Shown: piece by piece, positions 1-14,985 of the stretch
How the letters are laid out: each line of letters starts with the position of its first letter
Position numbering within the stretch: the first letter of the stretch is position 1
Origin: Tragulus kanchil
Taxonomy: Eukaryota > Chordata > Mammalia > Artiodactyla > Tragulidae
Reading direction: 5' to 3'
DNA: 64,000 nt
Assembly: GCA_022376925.1 (NCBI GenBank)
Contig: JAIOJX010000025.1
Coordinates: forward strand, 189,906,801 to 189,970,800
Notes under the pieces: generated by a model
Seen by the model: only the letters and a program-made list of their open reading frames with translations
What the model was told of the DNA's origin: nothing
The model's database searches: none
Position numbers and translations under genes: made by a program

Positions 1-1105
1 TTGCTGGCCGTGAGGCGGCGGGGGCAGCACAGAGGCTCCCATTCTCAGGTGCTTCTGCCCCGGGACGCTCCTGGCCCCCACACTGGTCCAGGCGTGGTGT
101 TCCGGGAGCCCCCGGTTCCGCTCCCGTGGCGCCTGCGTGGAGAGAGCCCTTGGCTGCCGGCCTGTGCGCCCGCCTCGCCCCGCAACCCGGGCGTGCACGG
201 GGCAGGGCCAGCCCGACCCCAGGCCGGTGCCACCAGGGTGTGGCGCCTCGTCTCCACCTCTGCCGCTGGAGTGTCACCAGACGCGGCCCGTGTCCCCGGC
301 GTGCAGGGGTGCCAGAGCAGCCGGCCGCTGCCGCTGCCCGCAGGCGGCCATGCGGGCGGGCAGGCCCAGCGCGCACCACGGAGCCTCTGCCCCGAGGCGT
401 CTGGGTGAAGGGCCGACTCGGGCCCCACAGAAGCTGCCGCGGACCCTGGGCCTCTGCCCAGCCCTGCTCAGGCCACGAGCCCACGGGGAGAGGTGTTGGG
501 GGGGATCCCGAGTGAGGACGTCCTTCCCGGCTGGCCGCCTCTCCACCCTGAGGGACCCTGCGTGCGTGGTCGAGCGCCCAGAGGCTCCCGGCTCCCCGTG
601 CAGAGAGGGCCGGCGGGAGGGCGGGTGCAGGCAGGTCAGGAACCAGAAGAGCCGCCGGTGGGCTGGTGGGGGCTGTAGAGAGGGCCTCGGTTCCGGGGGC
701 CGCAGCCACACTGCCCTCTGGTCACCTGCGGGCTCCAGGGCCCCCCGGCCTCTGTGTGAGCATGACTGGGCCGTGAGGGACTGCTGCCCAGGCCTCAGTC
801 CAGGGCGGACAGAGCCCTGCTGACCTCAGCTCCCCTGCGCCAGGGACGCGCCTCCCTGCTGGGCTCTGAAAATTCGCGAGGACCGGGGCCCTGTGGCCGG
901 CACGCTGACCAGCCCGTGCCTGCCAGCCTCAAGCGGCTTCGGGGGCCCCAGCCAGAGATGGGGCGAGCGGGGCGGAGTGGGGACAGCAGCGAGGCCGGCG
1001 TCTGCCTCCTGGCCGTCGGAGCTGAAGGCAGGCGGCAGCCCGGGGCTGGGGCCGGGGGCGCTGCCCGAGGGAGCCGGGCCCTGAGCGCTGCGTCTCCGCC
1101 CGCAG
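1..1105 (+). other. DGCR2: DGCR2 intron (partial)
   Basis: GC-rich sequence ending in a polypyrimidine-AG acceptor at 1104-1105. It has many open frames in all phases, but none has both splice signals and a recognisable domain. It is read as the intron before the transmembrane exon of DGCR2. Earlier exons (LDL-receptor A, C-type lectin and VWFC modules in the family) are not present. Confidence 0.7.
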
Positions 1106-1258
1106 ACGGCGGCAGCCTGCTGGACTCCGTGGCCAGCGGGGTGCGTCTCCTCGTCAGCTGCGTGTCCTCCTTCCTCCTCCTGTCGCTGCTGCTCTTCATG
1201 GTCCACCGGCTGCGCCAGAGGCGGCGGGAACGCATCGAGTCCCTCATCGGGGCGAACC
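1106..1258 (+). CDS. DGCR2: DGCR2 exon: transmembrane segment
   Basis: A 153-nt internal exon, preceded by an AG acceptor and followed by a GT donor (GTGAGT). It starts and ends in phase 1. It encodes a short extracellular stem, a hydrophobic membrane span rich in Leu, Val and Ser, and a basic stop-transfer run (RLRQRRRER) leading into IESLIGAN. This matches the membrane-crossing part of the type I protein DGCR2/IDD, an adhesion-receptor-like protein encoded in the 22q11.2 (DiGeorge) region. The frame continues exactly into the next exon (AAC C|TG CAC). Identification rests on the joined C-terminal sequence of all three exons. Confidence 0.95.
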
Positions 1259-1766
1259 GTGAGTGTCCAGCCCTGCCCGCGGCGCCCGGAGGCCGCGGCC
1301 CTCGCGTCGGAGGAGGGCGGCAGGGCTGCCTGGGGGCCGGTCCCGCCCCTCCCCCGGGCGTGAGTGCGGAGGGACGGTGTCAGCCCTGGCCCCCAGGGGC
1401 CGCCTGCTGGCAGAGGCGCGGGCACCTGTGGCTGGTGGCGGTGCAGGGACGCGGCCGGCTCCTCAGCCCACGCAGCTGCCGCGCCGCCTGTGCCGCCGGC
1501 ACTCCCGAGGGCCCGCTTAGCGCGGCGAGCGAGCCGCGGGCTCTGGGCCAGTGACGAGCGGCCTCTGAGGCGGGAAGGGCCGCGTCACGGTGGGCGGCAG
1601 GCTGGGGCCGTCGCGGGTCAGGGCCGACGTGCTGAGAGCTCGGGTGTCGCGGGCCAGGGCACGGGCGTGGCGTGGGCTGGGGGCTCTCCGTGGGCGGGGC
1701 AGCGTGGACGGCGGGGCGCGGCAGGCCCAGCCCGGGAGTGACGGCCTGCTCCCTCTCGGCCGCCAG

Positions 1767-2003
1767 TGCACCACTTCAACCTCGGCCGCAGGATCCCCGG
1801 CTTCGACTACGGCCCGGACGGGTTTGGGACGGGGCTCACGCCGCTGCACCTCTCCGATGACGGGGAAGGCGGGACTTTCCACTTCCATGACCCCCCTCCC
1901 CCCTACACTGCATACAAGTACCCGGACATCGAGCAGCCGGATGACCCTCCGCCACCCTACGAGGCCTCCATCAACCCGGACAGCGTGTTCTGCGACCCCG
2001 CAG
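1767..2003 (+). CDS. DGCR2: DGCR2 exon: cytoplasmic tail with two PPxY motifs
   Basis: A 237-nt exon with an AG acceptor at 1765-1766 and donor GTGACC. It encodes [18 protein letters not shown], a near-invariant DGCR2 tail block, then [10 protein letters not shown] and [10 protein letters not shown]. Both of the latter are PPxY motifs of the kind bound by WW domains, for example in NEDD4-family ligases. It ends in phase 1 and joins the terminal exon as GCA G|AT GAC. No break is seen. This is the most conserved part of the tail and the strongest evidence for the gene name. Confidence 0.96.
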
Positions 2004-2998
2004 GTGACCCTCCGGGCGAGGGAGTGGCGGGCCACAGGCAGCTGGTGCGGGGCCGAGGCCTCGTGGACCCCACTCCTCGCGTCAGGGCGGCGCCGCTGTC
2101 AGGACGCGCAGGCTCTTCCGGGGCCACAGGCGGCCTCTGGCTGAGGTCAGCCTGCCCCTGCCTCCCTCCCAAGGCCTCTCGTCAGTGAGCAGCCCTGGGG
2201 GCCCCTTAGCCGGGCCCCGTGGGGAGGAGGGTCCCCGGGTGCTGGGCTCTCGGGCGTGGGTGCACACGCGACGAGCGGAGCAGATGCCCCGCAGCGGGCC
2301 CTCCCGTCCAGCGGGAAGGAAGCCGTCGTGCGTGTCGGGTCCTGCTGAGAGCTGCGCATCACCGGCCCTCACAGGCGTGGGGAGCCACGCAGCGCCCTGT
2401 CCACGGCCTAGACGGCGCACGCAGGCCTCCCACGTGGTGGCCCACTTGTTACCTTCACGCGCAGACATGGGCACGGATGACGTGGCGGGTGGGCCTCGCA
2501 AGGCAGCACCGCATTCCCGGTCTGTCTGGTCGGCGTCCATCCTGTGTGACCCTCACGACTGATCTGATTGGTGCCTGGGGCGCCGATTGTCACAACCTGC
2601 TGCAGTGGCAGTGGGTCCCCGACGCCTCCGCGGGCCGGGCCCTGGGAGCAGGCGCCGTCTGGGCAGCAGGGCAGGACTGCCGGCGGGCGTCGGCCGGGGA
2701 GAGGTGGGCCTGGTCCCCAAGCCCCCAGCGTCCAGAGCAAAGAGGAGGCTGCTTGCTCTGCAGTCTCGTGGTCCCCAGTCCAGCCCGTGCCCAGAGCGCG
2801 TGCGCCCGAGGGCCCCTGTGTTCTGCTTTCGAAGCACGTCCCCTGCACACTCGGTTTGCTCGCAGCTAGACCCTGCGTCCCCCCCAAGCAGCCCCCTGCG
2901 GGCAAAGGTGCGGGGAGAGACCCGCGGGCCTGGTGGAGCAGGCGGCAGGAGGACCGTCTGGGTGGGCCCACCGTGCTGACCCCCGTCTCCTCCCACAG

Positions 2999-3240
2999 AT
3001 GACGACGCCTTTGAGCCGGCAGCAGCCGCCCCGCCCGCCATGGGGGCCGGCGGCGGGGAGGGCACGGTGTCCTGGCGCCCGGAGCAGCCCCTGCCCGTCC
3101 CTGGGGCCTCTCTGGACGACGCGGCCGACGGCAGTGCCCTCCTCGTGCCCCCTGACCCCACCCTGAGCGGGAGCGCCCCGGCCGACGAGGCGCAGGGGGG
3201 CGGCCGCCACAGCCGAGGGCCCCTCAGCACCGTGGTGTAG
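2999..3240 (+). CDS. DGCR2: DGCR2 terminal coding exon
   Basis: Acceptor TCCCACAG at 2991-2998; the reading frame runs to TAG at 3238-3240. The exon encodes DDDAFEP, then a variable Ala/Gly/Pro-rich stretch, SALLVPPDP, and ends GGGRHSRGPLSTVV. The C-terminus STVV fits a class I PDZ ligand (S/T-x-hydrophobic). The middle of the exon is more divergent than the ends, as expected for the disordered tail. No frameshift is seen. Confidence 0.95.
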
Positions 3241-5100
3241 AGACGGCGGGCGGCGGCCCGGCAGGTGGAGAGCCATCGAGAGAGACGCTGCCCCACGAGG
3301 AACCTGAGGGCCCTGAGCGAGCCTGGACCCAGCTGCCCGGCCACACCCCGCACGTGGGTGCCCACAGGCTGCGCGGTGACCCCCAGGGCTCTGGGAGGGC
3401 TCACCACGCTTAGCTCCGGGGCACTGTTTGTTCTGAAACGGCAGGTGGATGACAGTTCACAAGTAGAGGAGGCGCCGTGGGCACCAGTGGGCTTGGTGAT
3501 GGCCACGCCGCGTGCCCACCCCTGTTCTGGGGACTGTCGCTGGCCCGGGCGGGCAGCCTCGGACGTTGCTGCGGGGCTGCCCTGAGGGCGGCCCCGGCTC
3601 CAGCTGTGGCCTGAGGCTGTGCCGCCCGGTGCCCCGGCCCCACGGCAGAGCTGGCGGTGAGGCGGGCCACTGCCGTCTTCCCAGCCGGGCTCCGTGGAGC
3701 CTGGCCCGCCGTCCCCAGCGCTGCGTGCATGGCGCCCCGGCCCCGGCTGCCCCGCTGCGGCAGGCTCCCGGCTGCCCCCTCGGGAGCCCCCACTCCCGCT
3801 GGATGTGCCCCAGGGCCTGGCCTGCCCCCCGCCAGCTCGTTCGTGCCATGAAGCGTCGAGTCTTTGGGGAGGGCTGCAGTCCACCGCCCAGAGGCCCGCT
3901 TCCTCCCACCTCTGCCACCACCGGAGCCGGCGGCTGCATGCCACTTCCTGTCCCCAGCCGCGGGTGCTGGGTGCCCTGCCCCAGAAGGCCCCTGGCCGAG
4001 GGTCCCCGTCGCCTGCTCCTGGGCAGTGGGCTGTTTCCTGACACGGGGCTTTTATTTCTGAGGTTTGGAGCTGAAGCGGGTTTTGTGCGATTTTTAGCAC
4101 ATCCACCTCTTTTCTACGTGAGTGTCTGGGTCTTCTCTGTTTTGTGTGTCTGTGTGTCCGAGTGTCTGCAGGTGGGGGCGGCGCAGGGGCGTGGCCCTCC
4201 AGCTCCCGCCGCCGTGTCGGGTGCCACCAGGCCGGAGCCCTCGGCCGAGCAGGAAGCCCTCCCGGCCCCTCGCGGGCCAGCAGCGAGGCTGGCGTGGCTG
4301 GACGGCGGTCCCTGGCGCCAGGCCCTGCTGCAGCCTGTCTCTGGACACGGCGCGGCCTCCCGTCGGGACCGGAGACCCTCCAGTCACGTGCACACGGGGG
4401 CTCGACGGGCAGGAGCTGGTGCTGGGGGCCACGCCGTGCAGGGGGCTGCGCCCGCGCGGGCCTGCTCGGGGCACAGCTGCTGCCACGGGCCTTGTCGGTG
4501 TGGGTCCCGAGCTCTCCTGCTCTGGGGTGGGCACCCGTGGGGCCCCCGAGGGGCCTGGTCCAGGCCTCAGATCCGTGTGCACAGGGCAGGGCGGCTGGAG
4601 CTGGACAGGTGGGGCTGGGGCCGGCTGAGGACTGAAGGGCTGCTGGGCCAGTCGGGCGTGCGGTGCGTTGGGGGTGCCCTGCCGCAGACCGTGGGGGGCG
4701 CTGGGGAGGCCTGCTTCTGGACGGGGTCGGGTTGTCAGCTCACGTGGCCACCAGGCCCCACCTCTGCCTGCAGGGTCCCCAGGCCGAGCTCCTCCTGGCG
4801 GTGGGAGGGCAAGGGGCGTGCTGCGCCCGCCTCCCGCCCCAGCGTGCCCCCTGCCCTCTGCCCTAGCGCTGGCCCCTTCCCCCAGGAGGGCTGGGCGAGT
4901 GCTCGGGGGCTGAGAGTCCTGGCTCCTGGAGGCTCCGGACGTCCGCGCTCCACTGTCTCGGGGCCTGTCCGTGGTTTCCTTTCACTAAGGGTTTCTAGTT
5001 TGGGTTTGTTTTTGGTTGAGTTGGCACTAATTGTTTTCTTAAGATGCTGTGAGAACCATTTCATCCAAATGCCAAATAAATTTATGTTCCGACGTACTGT
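3241..5100 (+). other. DGCR2: DGCR2 3' UTR
   Basis: About 1.86 kb of GC-rich non-coding sequence between the stop codon and a canonical AATAAA at 5075-5080. The last 150 bases change abruptly to AT-rich sequence, typical of a 3' end. No second gene is visible in it. Confidence 0.8.
5075..5080 (+). promoter_or_regulatory. DGCR2: DGCR2 poly(A) signal
   Basis: AATAAA followed by a T/G-containing stretch. It is the only canonical signal downstream of the stop in this UTR that I could find. Confidence 0.75.
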
Positions 5101-7264
5101 GGGTGGTACTTGGTACGACCCGGCTGGGATGGAGGCTTTAGCCTCACTGGGGCGGGGAGCTGGGACCTCTGGGTGCTGGGCAGGCGTGGGGCTCTGAGGC
5201 CTGTCCCTTGAGTTTTCTGACCATGTCCTGGAACCAGAGGCGGCAACCTCAGCCCGTCCTGCCGTCCTGACCCAGGCTTCTGGCCTGGCGCGTCGGGTTA
5301 GGAAAGCCACTGCTGAGGCCCCTGGGGGCTTGGGGAGGCGGCCTGAAGGCCTGCGGGCGTCAGGTGGTCTGGTCAGCACTGCGGACAGCTCCTGGCAGGG
5401 GCGCCATCTGGGCACTACCGGGGCGTCGCCTTCTCTCCCTGGGGAACGATGGGCTCTGGCCGCAGCCTGGGGTCCACTGGGTGCCGAGGCCCCAGAGCTG
5501 CTGCGGAAGCTGGGGGCCAGGCGGGAGGGGAGAGGCCATGGTCGTGGGGCATCCTTCCACCCTCCCCGAAAGTCAGCGGCACGGGGACCCGGGGTGCACT
5601 CCACATCGCCAGGTCGCTCCCGGCCCCCCTCCTCCGTTCCTGTCTGTGAGCGGGTGTATTAATCGTGTCCTCCACCCGGGATTCACTGGGGCGGGGGCGG
5701 CGAGCATCGTGAAGGCGTGCGTCTTGGTGAAGACGGGCCGGTGGAGACTGGCTGCAGGTGCCGGCGGCCAGCCCAGCCCAGGGGTCTCCTCACTGGGGGC
5801 CCCGCCCCTGCAGCCCCGAGCCCCAGGACTCAGCTGCACTGTTGCAGCCTGCTGATGGACTCACTGCCCTTCCGTCGTCTGTGTCCTCTGCCACCTGCCG
5901 CTGCTGCACCGTGGTCCCCCTGGCTTGGTGCGCGCCTGCCTCGCGGTGCCCTGGAGCTGGGAGGCTGAGCACGGAACCTGCCCTCCTCTGATCCTTCCCT
6001 CCCATCCGTATTGGCCCTCACCGGGTCCAGTGGGGCTCCCCCTCACGCCCTTCGTCTTCCAAGGCTCATCACTTCCAGCCCCTGCACCCTAGAGCACGAG
6101 GGTCATGCAGGCCAGCACGCTGGGTCAGAACCCCCACAGGAGGCCTGGCGCTGTGCAGGCACCTAGGACCCCCACACATGGGTGGAGAGCCTCTCCATTA
6201 GTCAGGGACGCCCCGCAGGAATCAAAACCTCCATAAACGGCCCGGGAACCTCCCCCCGCGGCGGTCAAGTCCCCCGACAGAGGTCAGCCCGCGCCCTGGG
6301 CCTCAGCCTGTGGCTCCAGCAGGGCCCCGAGGTGCAGGCCGAGCCTTTCCCTCAGTCAGCCACAGCCGCAGGGTCCTTGGCCTCCCAGGAGGGAGGCCGC
6401 CCTCCAACCTTGTCCAGAACCCAGACCTGCCGTTCAGCACGTCGCGTCCGAGCCCCCGGCGAGAGGGAGAAGCAGCACCTGCCCGGGCCTGCGGGCTTGC
6501 GTTTTATTTTACACACGAGCGGGTGCTCCTTCCCGGACACTGGTTCAGCGGTGTCTGCAGCGCCACCTCCCCGGCCAGGAGGTGAGAGGCCGCTGCCCCC
6601 GGCTCCGGGCTGCAGGCCTGCTGGGCGGGCGGGTGCCGGCAGCCTGGGCGGTGAGTGACGGCTGTCCGTACCAGGTGAGCCCTGGCGCGCTCGGGCGGCC
6701 CTTTGGGCTGCTGGGCTGCGGGGGCTGAAGTAGGCTGACCCTGGAGAGACCTGCCGGGAGGTGACTCTGCCGGGAGGCCTTGGTGTCGCTGTGGAGCGGA
6801 GCTGACAGTCCAGGCCAGGAGGCGCCGTGTCCACTCGCAGGTGGGATGGTCCCGCGGATGAAGCCGGCTAGGCAGGCCGTACGTCCAGGTGACACTGTCC
6901 TGGCTGAGCCGGCTGCCCAGGTGCCTGGTGCCTGGCCCGTGGGTCACGCTCCATCCCAGCGCCCGAGACCCTTCAGGGAGATGCAGTTGCAGCCGCCTGC
7001 CCTGGCTGGAGGCCCTGGGCTCGTCCGCCGTTGTGTCTCCCGGAGGCCGACGGGCCCCTGGCCGGCCTCTTGCCCAGCGGCCATCTCCGGCTGCACGGAG
7101 ACCACCGGGCCCTTTGGTACCAGCGCTCGCGGGCGGAGGCGGGTCTCTCCTCGCTCCGAGCCGCGCCCGCGAGATGCTGTCCTTTTCCTGGGTAGCAAAG
7201 CCTGGCGGCCCTCGCCTGGCGCTCACGCCCCGCCGCCCTGCGGGCCCGGGCGGCACCGGGGTCT
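5101..7264. other. Intergenic; probable 3' UTR of the minus-strand gene
   Basis: GC-rich sequence without a supported exon. On the minus strand an AATAAA (plus-strand TTTATT at 6503-6508) lies about 760 bases downstream of the stop of the 203-residue ORF, so roughly 6490-7264 is probably its 3' UTR. Nothing else is recognised. Confidence 0.45.
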
Positions 7265-10096
<2,832 letters not shown>

Positions 10097-13000
10097 TCTG
10101 TGTCCAGGGACCGCCCCAGCAAATTGTGGGGAGGGAGGGGGCCCTGGTGCAGATCCAGGTTGGACTGGGAAGGGAGATGCAAGTGAGTCACGGGAGCCTG
10201 TGTCCCTGGGGCCCTCGGGCCCGCCCTCTCTGCAGCTCTGCCCCTGCGTGTGTGCATGAGAGAAAGACCAGGGGTGCCGTCGACATTGTTCATGGGCAGC
10301 CCTGGCTCTGGCCACTGCGAAGGCCCCCTCTCCTTCATTCATCAGCTCGCTTATTCATTGGAGTCTGTCGCTCTGGAAGGCGCAGGTGGAGGGGAGAATC
10401 TGGTGCTGGATCAGCCCCTCTGACACCCCGATTCCCGCTGAGTCACCCGGCCCCTCGGGACCTCCAGCATCTGACTCTGCTGCTCCCTGGAGCCTCGTTA
10501 GCCATCCCGCCTCCACCGTCCCCTCCGAAATTAAAATACGGAAAACCCTCGATTCCAGCCCCAGGCTTGCCGAGCCCGGTGATGTGACCCAGGGACTCTG
10601 CCCTCTCTGCACCTCGCCCGCGACACACAGGAGGCGCTCAGATCCACAGGACGGGACGGTGGGCAGGCCCAGAGGTTGAGAGCGGGCACGGGACGGACTC
10701 TGGGATTGCTGGCCAGCAGTGGGCACCTGCGAGCCGGGAGAGGCGAGGGTGGGCCGCCTGGGCCGGGCAGACGGAGGCCGGAGAGCAGGCGTGACGGGAG
10801 CAGAGGCAGACGGACAGGGGAGACCCTGGGGACCTTACGGGTCCTGGGGGGGCTGCAGAGGTGTTGCTCAGGGTGGACAGGCAGGGCGGTGTGCACAGCT
10901 CTGATCCCTAGAGGCCAAGGTCAGTGAGGGTCAGAGAGCAGCTGTGCCCCTGGCCCGAGCTTGGGCAGGGCAGGGCCAGGGGCAGGGGAGGCTGTGGTGG
11001 GGAGCCCAGCTGGGGAGGGGCAGCCAGGGGCCGTGCTCCCTTCGGGGTCAGACCTCTGGGCGGGGCTGCACACAGGCCAGCTCTCAGGTGCTCCCAGGAG
11101 TCCTCAGAGCGGAGCCTGCGGGGGCTCCCTGCGTGGAGGGTGATGGGCCCAGCTCCCACCCCCCACCCCCGCCCCCGCTGTATCCCAGGGACCAGGCCAG
11201 CCCGTCCGTGGGCAGCCACCAGCTCCGGGCTCTGTACCTTCCGACGCGCCGCCCACTGAGCCCGGTGGGTGAGTCGCTGCTCATTAATTCAGAGAGGAGA
11301 CAGCGCCCTGGGCTCCGCCTCTGCCCAGAGGAGGGGGCAGTCAGTCCCTGTGACTCGCCTGTGGTCACCCTTGGGCTCTGGCAGCTCCCTAGGCAGGAGG
11401 TTTTCTTTCCCAGGGCCCGAGGGCTGCCCAGAGCCAGGAGAGCATTGCCTGCTGCAGGGGCTCTGGGGACCTGGGGTGGGGGGAGGTAGCCGCGGGACTG
11501 TCACCGCAAGGCCCTCGGGAGCATCGAGTGCAGGTCCCCCGGTCCCACGTGCACGAGGTATGTATAGAGTGCGGGGGGGAGCACCCGCCAGGCTCAGGCC
11601 TGCGGGATCCTCAGCAGGGCAGGGCATGTGGCGGTCCTGAAACCAGCAGGATCTGAGGGTCTGTGGGGGCACAGGATCTCGGTGCTGGCCACCGACCAGG
11701 TGAAGTGGGAGCTAGTCTTGGGGCTGGTCCTGGAGGGGACTGAGGCCCAGGTGGGGCTGCCCTCTCCATCTGGCCAGACTGGCTGGGCCTTTGGAGGATG
11801 AGCAGGTGAGGCTCGCTTGGGGGGAAGGCCAGGCTACGGTGCCCTTCAGCCCCTGGCGTGCAGGCTGCGTGGCAGGGCCTCGGAGGACGAGGCCAGCAGG
11901 TCTGGCTCAATCCACCACTCAGCACACACTGGGGTGCTTCTGGTGGTCCCCGGGGCCTCGCCCATACCCCCCCACCCAGAACCTGCCAGCGGGAGACCGG
12001 GAAGGGAGTGCAGGGGTCAGGGGAGGGCCAAGGACAGGACCCTGAGTGGCCGGCGGCCTCTCCTGAAAAGACAGGGTCAGAGGGGAAGTGAGTTGCCCAG
12101 GGCCCTACTGCAGGCTTCCTGTGGGGGCGGGGCTCAGGCACACCCTGCCTCTGAACCACCCCTTGCCCAGCAGGCCCTAGAACTGTGCCCAGGCCTCCTG
12201 GAGGCCCTGGCCACCCCATGGTTCCCCAGGAACCGTCCTGGGTCATGCAGCTCTGTAGGGAACAACTCATGACGCAGTGCTGACCTTGCCTGACCTCAGT
12301 AACGAGCTCATTACCTGGTGATGGCTTTGTTTGCCTGGCCCTGGCGGAGCAGCCCTGCGGGGTCTCTGGCCTGGAGTGGCTCTGACCTGTCTGAGCCAGG
12401 GCCCCTGACCCCCCCACCTGCCCCAGGCGGGGCATCAGGCACGCTAGCATCTGTGTGTGCCCTGAGAGCCCAGCCTCGCTCTCACAGGACGAGTGTCCCC
12501 ACAGCTGCCCAACTTCGGGCAGGTGGGGTCTGTCACCCCCTTGTGCCTGACCCTCCTACCCACAGATGGGGCAGAGCAGGGAGGGCCATCTCGGACAGAC
12601 ACACTGCCCATGCCTCTTTGTCTTGCCAGCTGAGCCATTCCAGGTCTCCATTCACCTGGCCCTCGGAATGGACCTCATTGTCTCGGTCCTGTTGAAGGAG
12701 GCTGGGCCCCATGAGAGCCCCTCCGCCACCTGTCGGCACTCGTCTGATCTCTTAGCAGCACCGACAGGGCTGGCCGAGGCTTCCGCTCACGCCGGGGGCC
12801 GCCCCGGACCCTGGCGCTTCTCGCTGCTGCACCAGCACCCTGCGCAGAGCCTCCACAGGGCTCACTCTCCGGGCCTCGGCTGTGGCCCCAACCCTCGCAG
12901 GTGAGGCTGCTCAACCTACGTCTGATCAGGACCCTCTGCCCTTCAACCCAACGCTGCCACACAGAGCCCAGGGGCCGTCCCCAGGGGCTTGCCCCCCACA

Positions 13001-13371
13001 GCCCGCCGCCAGGAGCCTCCTGCCTTTGGGCCAGTGTGTGTCCTGCCCCCTGAGCCTCAGGCCATGGTCACACACTGTCTCCCTCCCCAGGAGGATGTGA
13101 AGACTCCACGTTTCTTTGGAACATGTTTCTTTTCTGTGTTTTCCTTTCCCTTCAAGTGAAATAACACTTCTCTTCTAATGCTTCTCATCGCCCGCTGTGC
13201 AGAGGATATTCCCCAGGAAAATGACCCAGGTTCTGCCTCAGTGATGACACGATCCACGCCAAGGGGTGTCACGTCCCACGGTTCAGGGCTCAGGCCCACA
13301 GGGTTACCCCTTCAGAGGCCCTGGCTGCTGACCACATGGTTACAGATCACGAGTTCTCATCTGCTCACGCT
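10097..13371. other. Intergenic, no gene seen
   Basis: GC-rich sequence with many overlapping open frames but no domain, splice pair or retrotransposon that I can name. A short stretch near 12065-12110 (GGGGAAGTGAGTTGCCCAGG) resembles the core of an old MIR SINE. Confidence 0.4.
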
Positions 13372-13385
13372 CCCTATATGTCTCG

Positions 13386-13716
13386 TTTTTTTTTTTTTTT
13401 TTTAAGATTTATTTATTTATTTTTGGGCGGGGGTCGGGTTGGGGAGGGAGGGGGATGGGCAGGCCACTTCTATTGGTCTTTCATTTGTCTGTTTTCACCC
13501 GTCTTTGTTCTTTGGCTCCTGTGGGCCTCCCATCACGGTGGCGTCTGTCGTTGCAGAGCACCGGCTCTGGGCGCATGCGCTTCAGGTCTCCAGCTCCGTA
13601 ATTGGACACACAGGTCCAGCTGCTCCGCGGCACGTGGGATCCCAGGCCAGGGATCGAACCAGCACCCCTTGCACTGCAGGGCGGTGTCCTTACCCACTGG
13701 ACCCCCAGGGGAAGCC
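13386..13716 (-). mobile_element. Young tRNA-headed ruminant SINE, copy 1
   Basis: Minus-strand SINE: plus-strand poly-T and (ATTT)n, a G-rich block, the body, and the tRNA-like head with B box (GGTTCGATCCC type). Imperfect target-site duplication CCCTATATGTCTCG (13372-13385) / CCCTATGTCTCG (13715-13726). Confidence 0.9.
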
Positions 13717-13726
13717 CTATGTCTCG

Positions 13727-14150
13727 GTTTTAAAGAGCAAGGGTCTTTGCGTGAGGCTGCTGGATGCCCTGGCCCCACCTGTCCCAGGACCGCTGTTTGG
13801 TACCTGCCGCCCTGGCTTGGCACCTTCCAGCCAGATGAGGCCTGTGGAGTCCCCACTCCTGATTTCTGTGTCCACTGCCCCCAGCCCCGACCATGGAGGT
13901 TTCCAGCCAAAGCCCAAGCAGGTGTCTGACCCTCAGACCTCCTGGCCCCTCAGAGTGGCTGTGTCTACCCAGGATGGTGAGGCAGGGGAGTCTGCAGACC
14001 CCAGTCCACCCTCCTTCTCCCCACCTCATCCCCGCCCAGCAGAACGGCCCCTTCCCTCCAGTTCTGGGTGGTCCAGAGCAAAGGTGCCCCTGGAGCCCTG
14101 TCCGTCCCACTTAGAAGTCATCCAACCAGAACTCTCTACACTCGCCCTCC
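13727..14150. other. Non-coding flank upstream of ZNF74
   Basis: No recognised exon or repeat. It ends in a CA-rich run (14151-14215) that marks the left edge of duplication B. Confidence 0.4.
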
Positions 14151-14640
14151 AGGTGCACGTGCACGCACCACAGACACACAAACCACACGCGTCATACACA
14201 CACCACACACACTTCCCCTTGAAATGCAGGCCATTTCCGCAGCCTGGGGCGGAGAGGGGCGCAGGGTCGCTGGCCCTTTAACCACCCTTCCCAGAAGGCT
14301 GTGCTGCCAGCGCCTCAACGCAGCTGCGGCTCCGCTGTGCCCTCCGGCGCGGACGCCCCTGCGCGGCGCAGAGGCTCCTGGGAGCCGTGCGTGTTCTGTC
14401 CGCGCGTGCGCACGTCCCGCGGGCTCTGTGGCGTCCAGGGGCTTCCTGGGAAGGCGGCTGGGCTCCGCCGCGCGAGCTTCTGGCCTTCCGTCGCCCCGCG
14501 CCTTCGCGACTGTCACCCGGGGGCGGCCGAGCCCGAGAGCCGGCGGCCGGAGGGGCGCCTGCGGAGCCCGCCTGACCCCGACCCGGGGGCGAGCCGACCC
14601 CGCGGGGCTGCCCGAGGGTCCCCCGCCGCGCGAGGACGCC

Positions 14641-14668
14641 ATGGAGGCCGCGGAGGCGAGGGAGGCGG
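14641..14668 (+). CDS. ZNF74: ZNF74 coding exon 1
   Basis: ATG in a GCCATGG context, nine codons (MEAAEAREA) and one extra base, then a GTACGG donor (phase 1). It joins to 14900 to give MEAAEAREAAPSSREPARLL, which lines up with the pre-KRAB N-terminus of ZNF74 (starts ME, later SS-x-x-PA). The phases agree across exons 1, 2 and KRAB-A, which is the main reason for choosing this start. A second copy lies at 15767-15794. Confidence 0.75.
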
Positions 14669-14899
14669 GTACGGCTGCGCGCCGCGCACGGGCTGGGTCC
14701 CCGCGGGCGCCCCGGCGGGCGGGAACGGGGCGGGCGGCGCGGGGCCTCCGTGCCCGCCCGGGGCGGCCGAGGGGCGGCGTCGGCCCGCCTCCCGCCGCTG
14801 GGCCCGGGCCGGAGCTCGCCGCCGGCCGCCCTGTGCGCCCCGGGCCGGGGCTGCCTGCGGCCTGGACGGAACGGCCCGTCGACCCGCTGCTCTTTCCAG

Positions 14900-14985
14900 C
14901 GCCCTCGTCGCGGGAGCCCGCTCGCCTCCTCGAGGAGATTCCGGCAGGCGGCGCGCCGCGGGGTCTCCTGGAAGCCGGAGCGGCG
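14900..14985 (+). CDS. ZNF74: ZNF74 coding exon 2 (pre-KRAB)
   Basis: An 86-nt exon with acceptor TGCTCTTTCCAG (AG at 14898-14899) and donor GTGAGT at 14986. It enters in phase 1 and leaves in phase 0, exactly what the KRAB-A exon at 36350 needs. The protein segment (SSREPARLLEEIP ... GLLEAG) resembles the segment before KRAB in human ZNF74 (SSQDPA ... LPEARSK, from memory). The following intron is about 20 kb. A second copy lies at 16026-16111. Confidence 0.8.

Noticed and set aside
2553..5197. Long open frames (over 500 codons, both strands) across DGCR2 introns and 3' UTR
   Set aside because: They cross splice sites of a clearly identified gene, have low-complexity Pro/Arg/Gly content and no domains.
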